Shown here: one piece after another, positions 28,748 to 37,687 of the stretch
Layout: the number at the start of each line of letters is the position of its first letter
Numbering within the stretch: position 1 is the stretch's first letter
Assembly (NCBI RefSeq): GCF_037890695.1
Contig: NZ_CP149571.1
Location: forward strand, 1,073,501 to 1,137,500
Origin: Aeromonas jandaei
Lineage (GTDB): Bacteria; Pseudomonadota; Gammaproteobacteria; Enterobacterales; Aeromonadaceae
Direction of reading: 5' to 3'
DNA length: 64,000 nt
The notes under the pieces: model-generated
The model's input: the letters and a program-made list of their open reading frames with translations, nothing else
The model's database searches: none
Told to the model about the DNA's origin: nothing
Position numbers and translations under genes: made by a program

Positions 28748-28782
28748 TTTCCCTCTCTCCTCTCATCGCAGCGATAAAAAAT

Positions 28783-28805
28783 CGGCGCCTTCGGGCGCCG
28801 TTTTT
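28783..28805 (+). terminator. Terminator
   Basis: CGGCGCC-TTCG-GGCGCCG followed by TTTTT, 35 bp after the preceding stop. Confidence 0.93.
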
Positions 28806-29076
28806 ATTGGCGCGGATGGCGCGTCCTTATGGTGATCGGGCGCTGCCCTGTGGGGCGGTACAAGAGCCGGGTAGGGCCGCCATGGGGCGCTTGGTTATTG
28901 GTATAAGTAAAAATCGGGTCATTATCGGAAAAGTCATAAATTAAATTTATGCAGGAGAATCAGGCACCCTCACGGTGCCAGCGAACGCCGCCAGCGCTGT
29001 GGGAGGGGATCTGCCGATCTTCGCTATTGGCGCTGGCACTTATCCCGACAAGGGATCTCCCCGCCACAACCGGGAT
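28806..29076. other. Gene-free stretch with inverted repeats; possible small RNA
   Basis: No plausible coding frame. It contains GGCACC/GGTGCC at about 28963-28979 and a longer inverted pair GCCAGCGC/GCGCTGGC (about 28989-29036). On the plus strand it ends at the terminator at 29077-29106. A short AT-rich stretch at 28895-28950 could hold a promoter, but I cannot point to convincing -35/-10 boxes. Confidence 0.3.
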
Positions 29077-29106
29077 AAAAAAACGGCGCCATGATGGCGC
29101 CGTTTT
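29077..29106. terminator. Bidirectional terminator after torA
   Basis: A7, ACGGCGCC-ATGAT-GGCGCCGT, TTTT. The better T tract is on the minus strand, 18 bp beyond the torA stop. Confidence 0.92.
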
Positions 29107-29123
29107 GTCCAGTAGCAACCGCC

Positions 29124-31604
29124 TTAGCCGTTGACCGGTACCGCGTGGGCGGTGTTGGCCAGCATCGGCCCTGTGTACTTCTCGATCTGCAGCTGGGCCA
29201 TGTGGCCGCAGTTGCCCTGCGCCAGACTGGACGAGCCCTCGTCGAAGGTGAGGCAGTTGACGTTGCCGTTCTTGCAGATGCTGCCCGCTTCGCCCGGCTT
29301 GGCCGGGTCATACCAGGCCCCTTCGCAGATCCGCACCACCCCCTGACGCACATCTTCGGAGAGCAGGGCGCCCACCAGGATCTGGCCGCGCTCGTTGAAG
29401 GCGCGCACCAGATCCCCCTGAGCGATGCCACGGGCCTTGGCGTCGGCGGGATGGATCATGATCGCCTCGCGGTCGGCGATGGCGAACTTGTCCCGCAGCG
29501 GGGTGTTGTCGAGCTGGGAGTGCAGCCGCTGGGTCGGGTGGGAGGTGTTGAGCGACAGCGGATAGCGCGCCGCCACCTCGCTCTTCACCCACTCTTTGGG
29601 CTCATACCACTTGGGGTGGCCGGCGCAGTCGGCATAACCCATCCCCGCCACCGTGTTGGAGAAGATCTCGATCTTGCCGGACGGGGTGCCGAGCGGGTTG
29701 AGCAGCGGGTTCTCGCGAAAATCGGCGTGACGGATCCACTGGCGGTTGGCCTCGGGGATCGGGAAGCGGATGTAGTTGTTGGACTCCCAGAACATGTTGA
29801 ACGGCGGCAGCGCGACGCGGGCGCCGCGGGCCTGCGCCGCCATGCCGTCGTACATCTGCTTGAGCCACAGCATCTCGTCCTTCCCTTCGGTGTACTGCTC
29901 CTGCACGCCCAGCTTGGCGGCGATGGCGCTGAAGATGTCGAAGTCGTTGCGGGCTTCAAACTGCGGCGGTACGCACTGGTGCATCGGGAACACGTAGCGC
30001 TGGGAGTAGTCGCCGCCCATCTCCAGATCGTTGCGCTCGTAGCTGGTGGTGACCGGCAGCACGATGTCGGCGTGCTTGGCGGTGGCGGTCCAGTAGGGCT
30101 CGTGGACGATCACGGTTTGCGGCTTGCGCCACGCCTGCAGCAGGTTGTTGGTGTCCTGATGGTGGTGGAAGGGGTTGCCGCCCGCCACGTAGACCAGCTT
30201 GATGTCCGGATAGGTCACCTTGCGGCCGTTGAAGTCGATGGTCTTGCCCGGGTTGGCGAGACAGTCGGCGATGCGGGCCACCGGGATCGGTGCCGGGCTG
30301 TTCTTCGGTGCGTTGCCGGCAGAGATACCGGCCAGAATGCCGCCCTTGGCGGTGGGGCTGCCACCGGAGGAGTAGTGGTAGCTGAAGCCGTAGCCGCCGC
30401 CCGGCAGGCCGATCTGGCCCAGCATGGAGGCCAGAGTGACCAGCATCCAGTTCGGCTGTTCGCCGTGCTGCTGACGCTGCATGCCCCAACCGGCCATGAT
30501 CATGGTGCGCTTGGCGGCCATGTCGAGGGCCAGCTGGCGGATCACCTTGGCATCGACGCCGCAGACAGTGCTCGCCCATTCGGCGCTCTTCGGCTGACCA
30601 TCATCCTCGCCGAGCAGATAGGCGAGGAACTTGTCGAAGCCGACGGTGTAGCGATCGAGGAAGGCCTGATCGTGCTTCTTCTCGCTGTAGAGGGTGTGGG
30701 CCACACCCAGCATCATGGCCACATCGGTGTAGGCGTTCGGGGCAATCCACTCGGCGCCGACCAGCTTGGCGGTTTCGTTGTAGACCGGATCGATGCTGAT
30801 GACGCGGGTGCCTTTCTCTTTCAGCGCCTTGAATCCGGCCTGACCTTCGTGATCCGGCATGTTCCAGCTGTTCTTCAGGGTGACCTGAGCATTGACCCCC
30901 CACAGCACCACCAGCTCGGCGTTCTCCACCACGTTTGGCCAGGCGGTCTGCTGCTCGTACACCTCGATGGAGCCCATCACGTGGGACATGATCACCTGAG
31001 CCGCGCCGGTGGAGTAGTCACCGGCATAACCGGTGAAGCCGCCGGAGAGGTTCATCAGGCGGTGCAGCAGGGTGCGGCTGTTGTGGAACATGCCGACGCT
31101 CTTCCAGCCGTAGGAACCGGCGTGGATCGCCTGCGGGCCGAAATCAGACTGGACCCGCTGGATCTCGCCGGCCACCAGTTCGATGGCTTTCTCCCAGCTC
31201 ACCCGTACCCACTCGTCGGCACCGCGCAGCTCGGGTTTGGCGCCCGGGCCATGCTCCAGCCAGCTTTTGCGTACCATGGGGTACTTGATGCGGTTCTTGG
31301 CGTGCACCTGGAACGGCGCCATGTCGATGAGATCGTTCGGCGCCGGATCATCGGCTACCGGCTGGACGCGCACCATGCGGCCATCCTCGACGATCGCCTC
31401 GAAGGCACCCCAGTGGGCGCCAGTCAGAATGCCCTTCTGGGCGGGCACCAGAGTCGGGAACTGGCTCAATGCGGTGCTGATGGCTTGCGCCAGCGCGCTT
31501 TTCGGGAAAATGCCGCCAAGCAGGGGCAGGGCGGCGCAGGCACCGAGCCCCTTGAGCAGGTTGCGGCGGGAGAGATTGGTCTTCTTGTCGTTAAAACGGG
31601 TCAT
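29124..31604 (-). CDS. torA: TorA, trimethylamine N-oxide reductase
   Basis: Periplasmic molybdopterin oxidoreductase of 826 residues, the terminal reductase for TMAO respiration. It has a twin-arginine leader (LSRRNLLKGLGACAALPLLGG) ending near residue 40, and GDYSTGAAQ carries the molybdenum-ligating Ser at about 198. It is typical of the DMSO/TMAO reductase family in length and motifs (NMPDHEGQ; GGNPFHHHQDTN; TSYERNDLEMGGDYS). It is the second gene of torCA. No torD chaperone gene follows. Confidence 0.93.
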   Translation of the reverse strand: MTRFNDKKTNLSRRNLLKGLGACAALPLLGGIFPKSALAQAISTALSQFPTLVPAQKGILTGAHWGAFEAIVEDGRMVRVQPVADDPAPNDLIDMAPFQVHAKNRIKYPMVRKSWLEHGPGAKPELRGADEWVRVSWEKAIELVAGEIQRVQSDFGPQAIHAGSYGWKSVGMFHNSRTLLHRLMNLSGGFTGYAGDYSTGAAQVIMSHVMGSIEVYEQQTAWPNVVENAELVVLWGVNAQVTLKNSWNMPDHEGQAGFKALKEKGTRVISIDPVYNETAKLVGAEWIAPNAYTDVAMMLGVAHTLYSEKKHDQAFLDRYTVGFDKFLAYLLGEDDGQPKSAEWASTVCGVDAKVIRQLALDMAAKRTMIMAGWGMQRQQHGEQPNWMLVTLASMLGQIGLPGGGYGFSYHYSSGGSPTAKGGILAGISAGNAPKNSPAPIPVARIADCLANPGKTIDFNGRKVTYPDIKLVYVAGGNPFHHHQDTNNLLQAWRKPQTVIVHEPYWTATAKHADIVLPVTTSYERNDLEMGGDYSQRYVFPMHQCVPPQFEARNDFDIFSAIAAKLGVQEQYTEGKDEMLWLKQMYDGMAAQARGARVALPPFNMFWESNNYIRFPIPEANRQWIRHADFRENPLLNPLGTPSGKIEIFSNTVAGMGYADCAGHPKWYEPKEWVKSEVAARYPLSLNTSHPTQRLHSQLDNTPLRDKFAIADREAIMIHPADAKARGIAQGDLVRAFNERGQILVGALLSEDVRQGVVRICEGAWYDPAKPGEAGSICKNGNVNCLTFDEGSSSLAQGNCGHMAQLQIEKYTGPMLANTAHAVPVNG

Positions 31605-31625
31605 TGGGATTCTCCTCTACCAGCC

Positions 31626-32756
31626 TCAGTGGGCCGCGCTCATGTCGCTGGCGTGTTTCTGGACATACTGGGTCAGCATGCGTGCCTGTTCCGGGGTGAG
31701 GGAGGTACGAGACTCCATCCCCTTGATGACGCCGATCCACTGGTTGGCGTTGAAGTGATCCAGCGCGGTGAGGCCGTGGCAACCGGTGCAGTTGTTGGAC
31801 ATCAGGGTGGAGGCGTACTGCCATAGCTTGCCCTGATCGCCGATGAGCTGGCTCTCGTCTACCCAGGCGGTCAGGCTGACCTGATGCCAGGTGAGGTTGG
31901 TGGCGCTGTCGGTTTCGCTCTTGCCGGTGACCAGCGCTTTCTTGGCGGCATCGCCGACCAGTACGCTGAGGATCCGTTTGCCGGGGGCGGCGTAGAACAC
32001 TTCGCTCACGCCATCCTGCTGCCAGCCGTCGATGCGCACCCGGGCGCGGCCATTCTCCTTGCCCATCATCTCAACCTGAGTGGAGGGCATCAGGGTGCCT
32101 TCATCGGTCTTGGCGCTGGCATCCAGATAGAGCGGGGTGGTGGCGATGGCGTAGCGGGTGGTGACGCTGGCCGGGGTCTGGGCGGCGGCCTGCGCCAGTT
32201 CGCTGGCACCGGCGGCAGCCAGACCGCTCATGTCGGGCATGATGTGGGCAACGCCGCGGTGGCAGTCGATGCAGGTCTGGCCATCCTTGATGGCGATGGG
32301 GTGTTCGGCGCGGGCGTTGGGGCGCTGGGCCAGAATGTCCATCGCTGCGTAGCTGTGGCAGCTGCGGCAGGTGGCGGAGTCACTGGCTTTCAGCTCGTCC
32401 CACACGGTCTGGGCCATCCGCAGCTTGTGGGCCTCGTATTTCTCGGGCGTGTCGAGGGTGCCGATCGCCTCGTGATAGATATCCTTCACGGCGCGGATCT
32501 TGGTCCACAGATAGGAGCTGGGGTCGCCCGGGATGTGGCAGTCGGCACACTCGGCGCGGATCCCCTTGGTGTTCTGGAAGTGGACGCTGCCCTGATACTC
32601 GGCCAGCGGGGTCTGCATGGAGTGGCAGGAGACGCAGAATTCGGTGGAGCTGGTCTTGTGCAGCACGGTCACGGTGACGCCGAGGGCGGCGATACCCAGC
32701 ATGGCGCCCAGCAGCAGGAGCCAGAACCAGGTTTTTCTTATCAGTTTTCCAATCAT
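31626..32756 (-). CDS. torC: TorC, pentahaem c-type cytochrome
   Basis: 376 residues anchored by one N-terminal helix (WFWLLLLGAMLGIAALGVTVTVL). Four CxxCH motifs lie in the NapC/NirT-like half (CVSCH 41-45, CADCH 70-74, CRSCH, CIDCH) and a fifth is in the C-terminal domain (CTGCH). It carries electrons from menaquinol to TorA in the periplasm. It is first in the operon, 21 bp before torA. Confidence 0.95.
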   Translation of the reverse strand: MIGKLIRKTWFWLLLLGAMLGIAALGVTVTVLHKTSSTEFCVSCHSMQTPLAEYQGSVHFQNTKGIRAECADCHIPGDPSSYLWTKIRAVKDIYHEAIGTLDTPEKYEAHKLRMAQTVWDELKASDSATCRSCHSYAAMDILAQRPNARAEHPIAIKDGQTCIDCHRGVAHIMPDMSGLAAAGASELAQAAAQTPASVTTRYAIATTPLYLDASAKTDEGTLMPSTQVEMMGKENGRARVRIDGWQQDGVSEVFYAAPGKRILSVLVGDAAKKALVTGKSETDSATNLTWHQVSLTAWVDESQLIGDQGKLWQYASTLMSNNCTGCHGLTALDHFNANQWIGVIKGMESRTSLTPEQARMLTQYVQKHASDMSAAH

Positions 32757-32831
32757 GGGGGCTGTGTCCTGTGGTCGATGAATACCAACATAGTAGTAGG
32801 TACATGGTAGTCATCAGGGGCGCAGGGGGCG

Positions 32832-32845
32832 TTGACCTCAATCAT
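32832..32845. promoter_or_regulatory. FNR-box-like sequence upstream of torC
   Basis: TTGAC-CTCA-ATCAT matches the FNR consensus TTGAT-N4-ATCAA at 8 of 10 positions, about 76 bp upstream of the torC start. Anaerobic control of a TMAO reductase operon would fit. The rest of the 276-bp divergent gap is AT-rich, and I see no convincing TorR boxes. Confidence 0.35.
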
Positions 32846-33032
32846 GGTTTGAATTTTAAGATGCGCGTCACATTGTGATTAATGTTTTGTTATTGACTGA
32901 TTTGTCGAATTTAGTTCTGAAAATTGTCGATTTAATGATTATTTTACTTTCTTCTGCCGCTGTTAGCCCCCTCGCAAAACCCTGACGGATTCGTTGATAT
33001 AGTCAGGATTGAGCCTCAACGGAGTGTCGCTG

Positions 33033-34997
33033 ATGAGCCCTTTCTCCCTGCTGTGTGTCGCCGCCGATGTCCAGCTGCTGGCCGAGTTCGAACAGGAGCT
33101 GGCCCCGCTGCTCAGCCGCTTTGCGCTGGTGGTCGCCACCGGGCAGGAGTCGGCCGAGCTGGCGCTTGAGGAGCTGGAGCGCAAGGGGCAGCCGCCGGCC
33201 GTGGTGGTGTGCGACAGCGATCTGGGGGATGGGCGCGGGGCCGACTTTCTGATCCGCCTCGGCAGCCAGCACGAGGCGTGCCGCAAGATCCTGCTGGGCA
33301 GCCAGCCCGAGATGAAATCGATCATCGAGGCGGTCAACCTTGGCCGCCTCGACTACTACCTGCAGCGCCCCTGGCGCGACGGCAGCCTGCGCCGCGCCGT
33401 CATCGAGCAGGCGAGCCAGTTCGTGCTGCACTGCCCGGAGGCGGATCTGCTGAGCTATGCAACCGTGCTCGACAACCAGCGACTGCTGCGGGCTCATGTC
33501 GATCGCCAGTTGGCCGAGTATCGTCAGGGCTTTATGGATTACACCCGCTGCAGCGACGAGGAGTTGTCGCGGGTGGTGATCGACGGCCTCTACCAGTTTT
33601 TCGAAGGTAACGACGAGGCGCGGGTCTGCCGCCACTACAGTCCGGGCCATGTGCTGACCCGCGAGGGGGAGCCCAACAGCTTCCTCTGGTTTATCGCCAA
33701 GGGGGAGGTGGTGCTGCGCAAGCGCGACGCCCACGGGGTCGATCAGGAGGTGGTGCACTACCGCTCCGGCGCGCTGGTGGGGGGCATGTCCTTCGTCACC
33801 GGCGAACCCGCCTTTACCACCGGAGTGACCCTGACCGGCGCCGAGGTGATCAAGCTCGACAAGCTGCAGTTCTCCCGCGTCATGGAGGCGCGCAGCGAGC
33901 TGCTCCCCTCCTTTACCAACCTGCTGCTGCGCCACTTCAACCGCCGCCTGCAAAACAGCATCCGCACCGAGATGCGGTTGCAACAGACCCTCGACTCCCT
34001 CGAAGCGGCTCATGCCCAGCTGATGGAGAGCGAGAAGATGGCGATGCTGGGGCAGCTGGTGGCCGGTGTCGCCCACGAGCTCAACAACCCGGTGGCGGCC
34101 ATCATTCGCGGCAGCGAGACCCTGCGCGCCGCCATCCCCGATCTCATCAACCTCGAACTGCCTGCCGCCCTCAAGGGGCTGGGCAATCAGACTCTCTGTC
34201 AGGCGCTCTCCTCCCAGCCGGTCTCGACCAGCGAGATCCGCGACAAGACCCGGCAGGCCGAGCGGCGCTTTGGCGAGCGTCAGCAGGCGCGGCTGGCGGT
34301 GCAGATGAATCTGGATGATGAGCTGAGCTGGCAGCGCTGGTTTGCCGGGCGCACCGCCAGCGAGCGGGAAGCACTGCTGGTGCAGCTGGAGCTGTTCCAG
34401 CAGACCGGCAGCTTCCTGCGCAATATCGAGGTGTGTGCCCGCCGCATCGGCGATCTGGTCAAGAGCCTCAAGCAGTATGCCCGGCAGGACAGGGACGAGC
34501 CCTCGCTGGTGGACTTGCACGAGGGGCTGGAAGATACCCTGCTGATGTTCGAGAACCGCCTCAAGCAGCATGAGCTCTGCAAGGAGTACCAACCCCTGCC
34601 TCTGGTGCGCTGCCATCCCGCCGCCCTGCAGCAGGTGTGAACCAACCTCATCGCCAACAGTCTGGATGCCATGAGCGAGCCGGGAAGATTGACGGTGCGC
34701 ACCGGCCTGCCGGAGCCCGGCTGGGTGATGGTGGAGGTGGAGGATAGCGGCTGCGGCATCGAGCCCGAGCTGTGGCAGCGGATCTTCGATCTCAACTTCA
34801 CCACCAAGCGGGAGGGCCATTTCGGCCTTGGCATTGGCCTGAGCGTCTCGCTGCAGATCGTGCAGCAGCATCACGGTCGGATCGAGGTGGCCTCCGAGTC
34901 TGGACGCTACACCCGGATGCGGGTCTGCCTGCCGCTGGGGGATATAGGGATGGCCGACTACGGGGGAGAGCCCCGCCACAACGAGCATGCGGCCTGA
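33033..34997 (+). pseudogene. Hybrid sensor kinase (REC-like, cNMP-binding, HisKA, ATPase) interrupted by in-frame TGA
   Basis: Cytoplasmic kinase with no membrane helix. An N-terminal receiver-like domain (CDSDLGDG; the usual Lys near YYLQRPW is replaced by Arg) is followed by a cyclic-nucleotide-binding fold (about 185-305). Next come an NtrB-type H-box (LVAGVAHELNNPVAAI, His about 348) and an ATPase domain. Codon 536 (34638-34640) is TGA where the family has a large residue in QQVxxNLxxNS; TGG would restore it. The same frame continues with TNLIANSLDAM, DSGCGIEP and GLGIGLSVS to the stop at 34997. ATG at 33033 has GGAG 8 nt upstream. The truncated protein would lack the ATPase domain. Confidence 0.85.
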
Positions 34998-35051
34998 GCG
35001 GACGCATCTGCCATAAGAGGGCGTGCCGTGGTGCGCCGCCAAGGAGGAGCA

Positions 35052-35549
35052 ATGAACAAACACTATCTGATCCTGTGTGTGGACGATGAGCGGGAGGTGC
35101 TGGAGGCGGTGCTCCACGACCTCGCACCGTTTCGCAGCCATTTCGAGCTGGATGGCGCCGAGAGCGTCGACGAAGCGCGCGAGGTGGTGCACGAGTGGGA
35201 GCGGGAGGGGGGCAGGCTGGCGCTGATCCTCTGCGATCACATCATGCCGGGAACCTTGGGGGTCGATTTTCTGGTGGAGTTGAACCGGCGTAGCGCGACC
35301 CGGGCCAGCCGAAAGCTGCTGCTGACCGGGCAGGCGGGGTTGGAGGCGACCATAGAGGCGGTCAACCGCGGCGGATTGCACTACTACCTCGCCAAGCCGT
35401 GGAAGCTGGAGAGCTTGCAGGAGGCGGTGCGCGAGCAGCTGACCGACTACCTGCTGACGGAGGATGGCGACAACGCCTTCCACTATGCCCCTGTGCTCAA
35501 TCAGGCGCGGCTGTTTGCCGCCATTCACGACAATCCGTTCGACGAATAG
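35052..35549 (+). CDS. Single-domain response regulator
   Basis: 165 residues: receiver domain with CVDDERE, phosphoacceptor in LILCDHIMPG, LLLTGQ and Lys in YYLAKPW, plus a short C-terminal tail with no DNA-binding domain. The AAGGAGGAGCA ribosome site decides the ATG at 35052. It follows the broken kinase and is similar to that kinase's own N-terminal domain (both have IEAVN.G.L.YYL..PW), so the pair probably arose together. It is likely to act through protein contacts. Confidence 0.87.
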   Translation: MNKHYLILCVDDEREVLEAVLHDLAPFRSHFELDGAESVDEAREVVHEWEREGGRLALILCDHIMPGTLGVDFLVELNRRSATRASRKLLLTGQAGLEATIEAVNRGGLHYYLAKPWKLESLQEAVREQLTDYLLTEDGDNAFHYAPVLNQARLFAAIHDNPFDE

Positions 35550-35555
35550 TCGCGG

Positions 35556-35584
35556 TTGGGCTTTATCGGTGGGCGCTGTATACT
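35556..35584 (+). promoter_or_regulatory. Sigma70 promoter of topB
   Basis: TTGGGC (35556-35561), 17-bp spacer, TATACT (35579-35584), 32 bp before the topB start. Confidence 0.75.
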
Positions 35585-35600
35585 GTCTGCATATACAGTG
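35581..35600. promoter_or_regulatory. LexA-like SOS box overlapping the topB -10 region
   Basis: TACTGTCTGCATATACAGTG matches the enterobacterial LexA box TACTGTATATATATACAGTA at 16 of 20 positions and keeps the essential CTG-N10-CAG. It starts inside the -10 box, an ideal place for repression. Confidence 0.7.
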
Positions 35601-35616
35601 TTTCAGGTAGTCACCG

Positions 35617-37611
35617 ATGCGACTCTTCATCGCCGAGAAGCCCACTCTGGGGCGCGCCATTGCCGATGCCCTGCCCAAGCCCCACAAGAAGGGCGATGGT
35701 TTTATCGAGACCGCCCAGGGGGATGTAGTCACCTGGTGCATCGGCCATCTGCTGGAGCAGGCAGAACCCGATGCCTATGACGCCGCCTTCAAGCAGTGGC
35801 GGATGGAGCATCTCCCCATCGTCCCCGCCCAGTGGCAGCTGGTGGCCAAGCCCAAGACCAAAACCCAGCTCACCGTCATCAAGCGGTTGATCAAGCAGGC
35901 CGACTGCGTGGTCAACGCCGGTGACCCTGACCGGGAAGGGCAACTGCTGGTGGACGAGGTGATCGACTTTCTCGGCTACCCGAAAACCAGGCCGGTGCAG
36001 CGCTGTCTCATCAGCGATCTCAACCCGCCCGCGGTGCGCCGTGCCCTCGACAAGCTCAGAGACAACAAGGAGTTCGTGCCGCTGGCGGTCTCGGCGCTGG
36101 CTCGCAGCCGGGCCGACTGGCTCTACGGTATCAACATGACCCGTGCCTACACCCTGCTCGGGCGCAAAGCCGGTTGCAGCGAGCTGCTCTCGGTTGGTCG
36201 GGTGCAAACACCGCTGCTCGGGCTGGTGGTGCGGCGGGATCTCGAGATCGAGGCCTTCGTCCCCAAACCCTTCTACGAAGTGCTGGCCCATCTGCTGACC
36301 GATAGCCACGAGCGCTTCACCGCCAAGTGGCTGCCGTCCGAAGCCTGCCTGCCGTGGCAGGACGAGGAGGGGCGGGTGCTCAACCGGGCGCTGGCCGACA
36401 AGGTGGTGAGCCGGATCAACGGTCAGCCCGCTCAGGTTGAGTCGGTGGAGGAGCAGGCCCGCAAGCAGGCGGCGCCGCTCCCCTATAACCTCTCCAGCCT
36501 GCAGATCGATGCCGCCAAACGCTTCGGCATGGATGCCAAGCGGGTGCTCGACATCTGCCAGAGCCTCTACGAGCGCCACAAGCTCATCACCTATCCGCGC
36601 TCTGACAGCCGTTATCTGCCGACCGACCACTTCAAGCGGGCGGAGCAGGTGCGCGGCGCCATTGCCGCTACGGCGCCCGCGCTGGCCAGGGCGGTTGCCG
36701 AGGCTGACGGCAAGATCCGCAGCAAGGCGTGGAACGACAGCAAGGTGGATGCCCACCACGCCATCATCCCCACCGAGAAGCAGGGCAACCCCGCCACGCT
36801 GGGGGCCGACGAGGCGAAGCTTTACGGCCTGATTGCACGCCAGTACCTGCTGCAGTTCTACCCCCCGTTCGAATACAACGACAGCAAGGTGCTGCTGCGC
36901 ATCGCCGGTGGCCTGTTTCAGGCCAAGGCGCGCCGCATTCTGAAAGCGGGCTGGAAGGCATTGCTCGGGGTGGAGGAGGATGACGACGAAGAGAAGGCGG
37001 GCACGCTGCCCGCTTTGAAGGAGGGCGAACAGCTGCTCTGCGAGCGTGGCGAGTTGCAGGAGAAGATGACCCAGCCACCCAAGTCATTTACCGATGCCAC
37101 CCTGCTGGCGGCCATGACCGGTATCGCCCGCTATGTGCAGGATCCCGAGATCCGCAAGACCCTGCGCGAGACCGATGGCCTCGGCACCGAGGCGACCCGG
37201 GCCGGTATCATCGACCTGCTGTTCAAGCGCCGCTTTCTGGTGCGTCAGGGCAAGAGCATCAAGGCGACACCGACCGGGCGGGCGCTGGTGCAGGCGCTGC
37301 CTGCCACTGCCACCACGCCGGATATGACGGCGCTGTGGGAGCAGAGCCTCGGCCAGATCGCCGAGCGTCACGGCAGCTACCAGCAGTTTATGGGGCCGCT
37401 CACCGAGCAGCTGCACGGTCTGATTGAGGGGGCGCGGCAGGACTCTGGTGCCAGTTTCAGCGCCCTGCCCAAGGAGGCGCCGGGGGCCGGCAAGCGGCGC
37501 TTTGCCAAGCGCAAGAGTCCGGCCGCTGGCGGCGCTGCGCCTCGCAAGAGTTCAGGCAAAAGTGCAGGCAGGAGCACGGGCAAGCGGACGACCAAAAGCC
37601 AGGCGGCCTGA
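35617..37611 (+). CDS. topB: TopB, DNA topoisomerase III
   Basis: Type IA topoisomerase of 664 residues that decatenates DNA and works with RecQ. It has a Toprim domain at the N-terminus ([34 protein letters not shown]), active-site Tyr at about 326 in [20 protein letters not shown] and [19 protein letters not shown]. It closes with a short Lys/Arg/Ser-rich tail likely to bind DNA. A LexA-like box covers its promoter. Confidence 0.97.
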   Translation: MRLFIAEKPTLGRAIADALPKPHKKGDGFIETAQGDVVTWCIGHLLEQAEPDAYDAAFKQWRMEHLPIVPAQWQLVAKPKTKTQLTVIKRLIKQADCVVNAGDPDREGQLLVDEVIDFLGYPKTRPVQRCLISDLNPPAVRRALDKLRDNKEFVPLAVSALARSRADWLYGINMTRAYTLLGRKAGCSELLSVGRVQTPLLGLVVRRDLEIEAFVPKPFYEVLAHLLTDSHERFTAKWLPSEACLPWQDEEGRVLNRALADKVVSRINGQPAQVESVEEQARKQAAPLPYNLSSLQIDAAKRFGMDAKRVLDICQSLYERHKLITYPRSDSRYLPTDHFKRAEQVRGAIAATAPALARAVAEADGKIRSKAWNDSKVDAHHAIIPTEKQGNPATLGADEAKLYGLIARQYLLQFYPPFEYNDSKVLLRIAGGLFQAKARRILKAGWKALLGVEEDDDEEKAGTLPALKEGEQLLCERGELQEKMTQPPKSFTDATLLAAMTGIARYVQDPEIRKTLRETDGLGTEATRAGIIDLLFKRRFLVRQGKSIKATPTGRALVQALPATATTPDMTALWEQSLGQIAERHGSYQQFMGPLTEQLHGLIEGARQDSGASFSALPKEAPGAGKRRFAKRKSPAAGGAAPRKSSGKSAGRSTGKRTTKSQAA

Positions 37612-37630
37612 CCATGGGGTGTCAGCAGGA

Positions 37631-37664
37631 AAAAGAGAGGGGCCATGATGGCCCCTCTCTTTTT
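37631..37664. terminator. Bidirectional terminator
   Basis: AAGAGAGGGGCC-ATGAT-GGCCCCTCTCTT flanked by A and T runs, between convergent topB and ktrB. Confidence 0.95.
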
Positions 37665-37687
37665 GTCGGCGTAACGGCCAGCGGTCA

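Noticed and set aside
32758..32841. A small frame before torC (MTTMYLLLCWYSSTT...) considered as a TorE-like membrane peptide.
   Set aside because: It runs on into torC out of frame with no stop before the torC start, has no convincing membrane helix after residue 12, and lacks a clear ribosome site.
34638..34640. The TGA in the sensor kinase as a selenocysteine codon.
   Set aside because: The position corresponds to the N-box lead-in of a histidine kinase ATPase domain, where Sec has no known role, and no SECIS-like hairpin is evident just after it.
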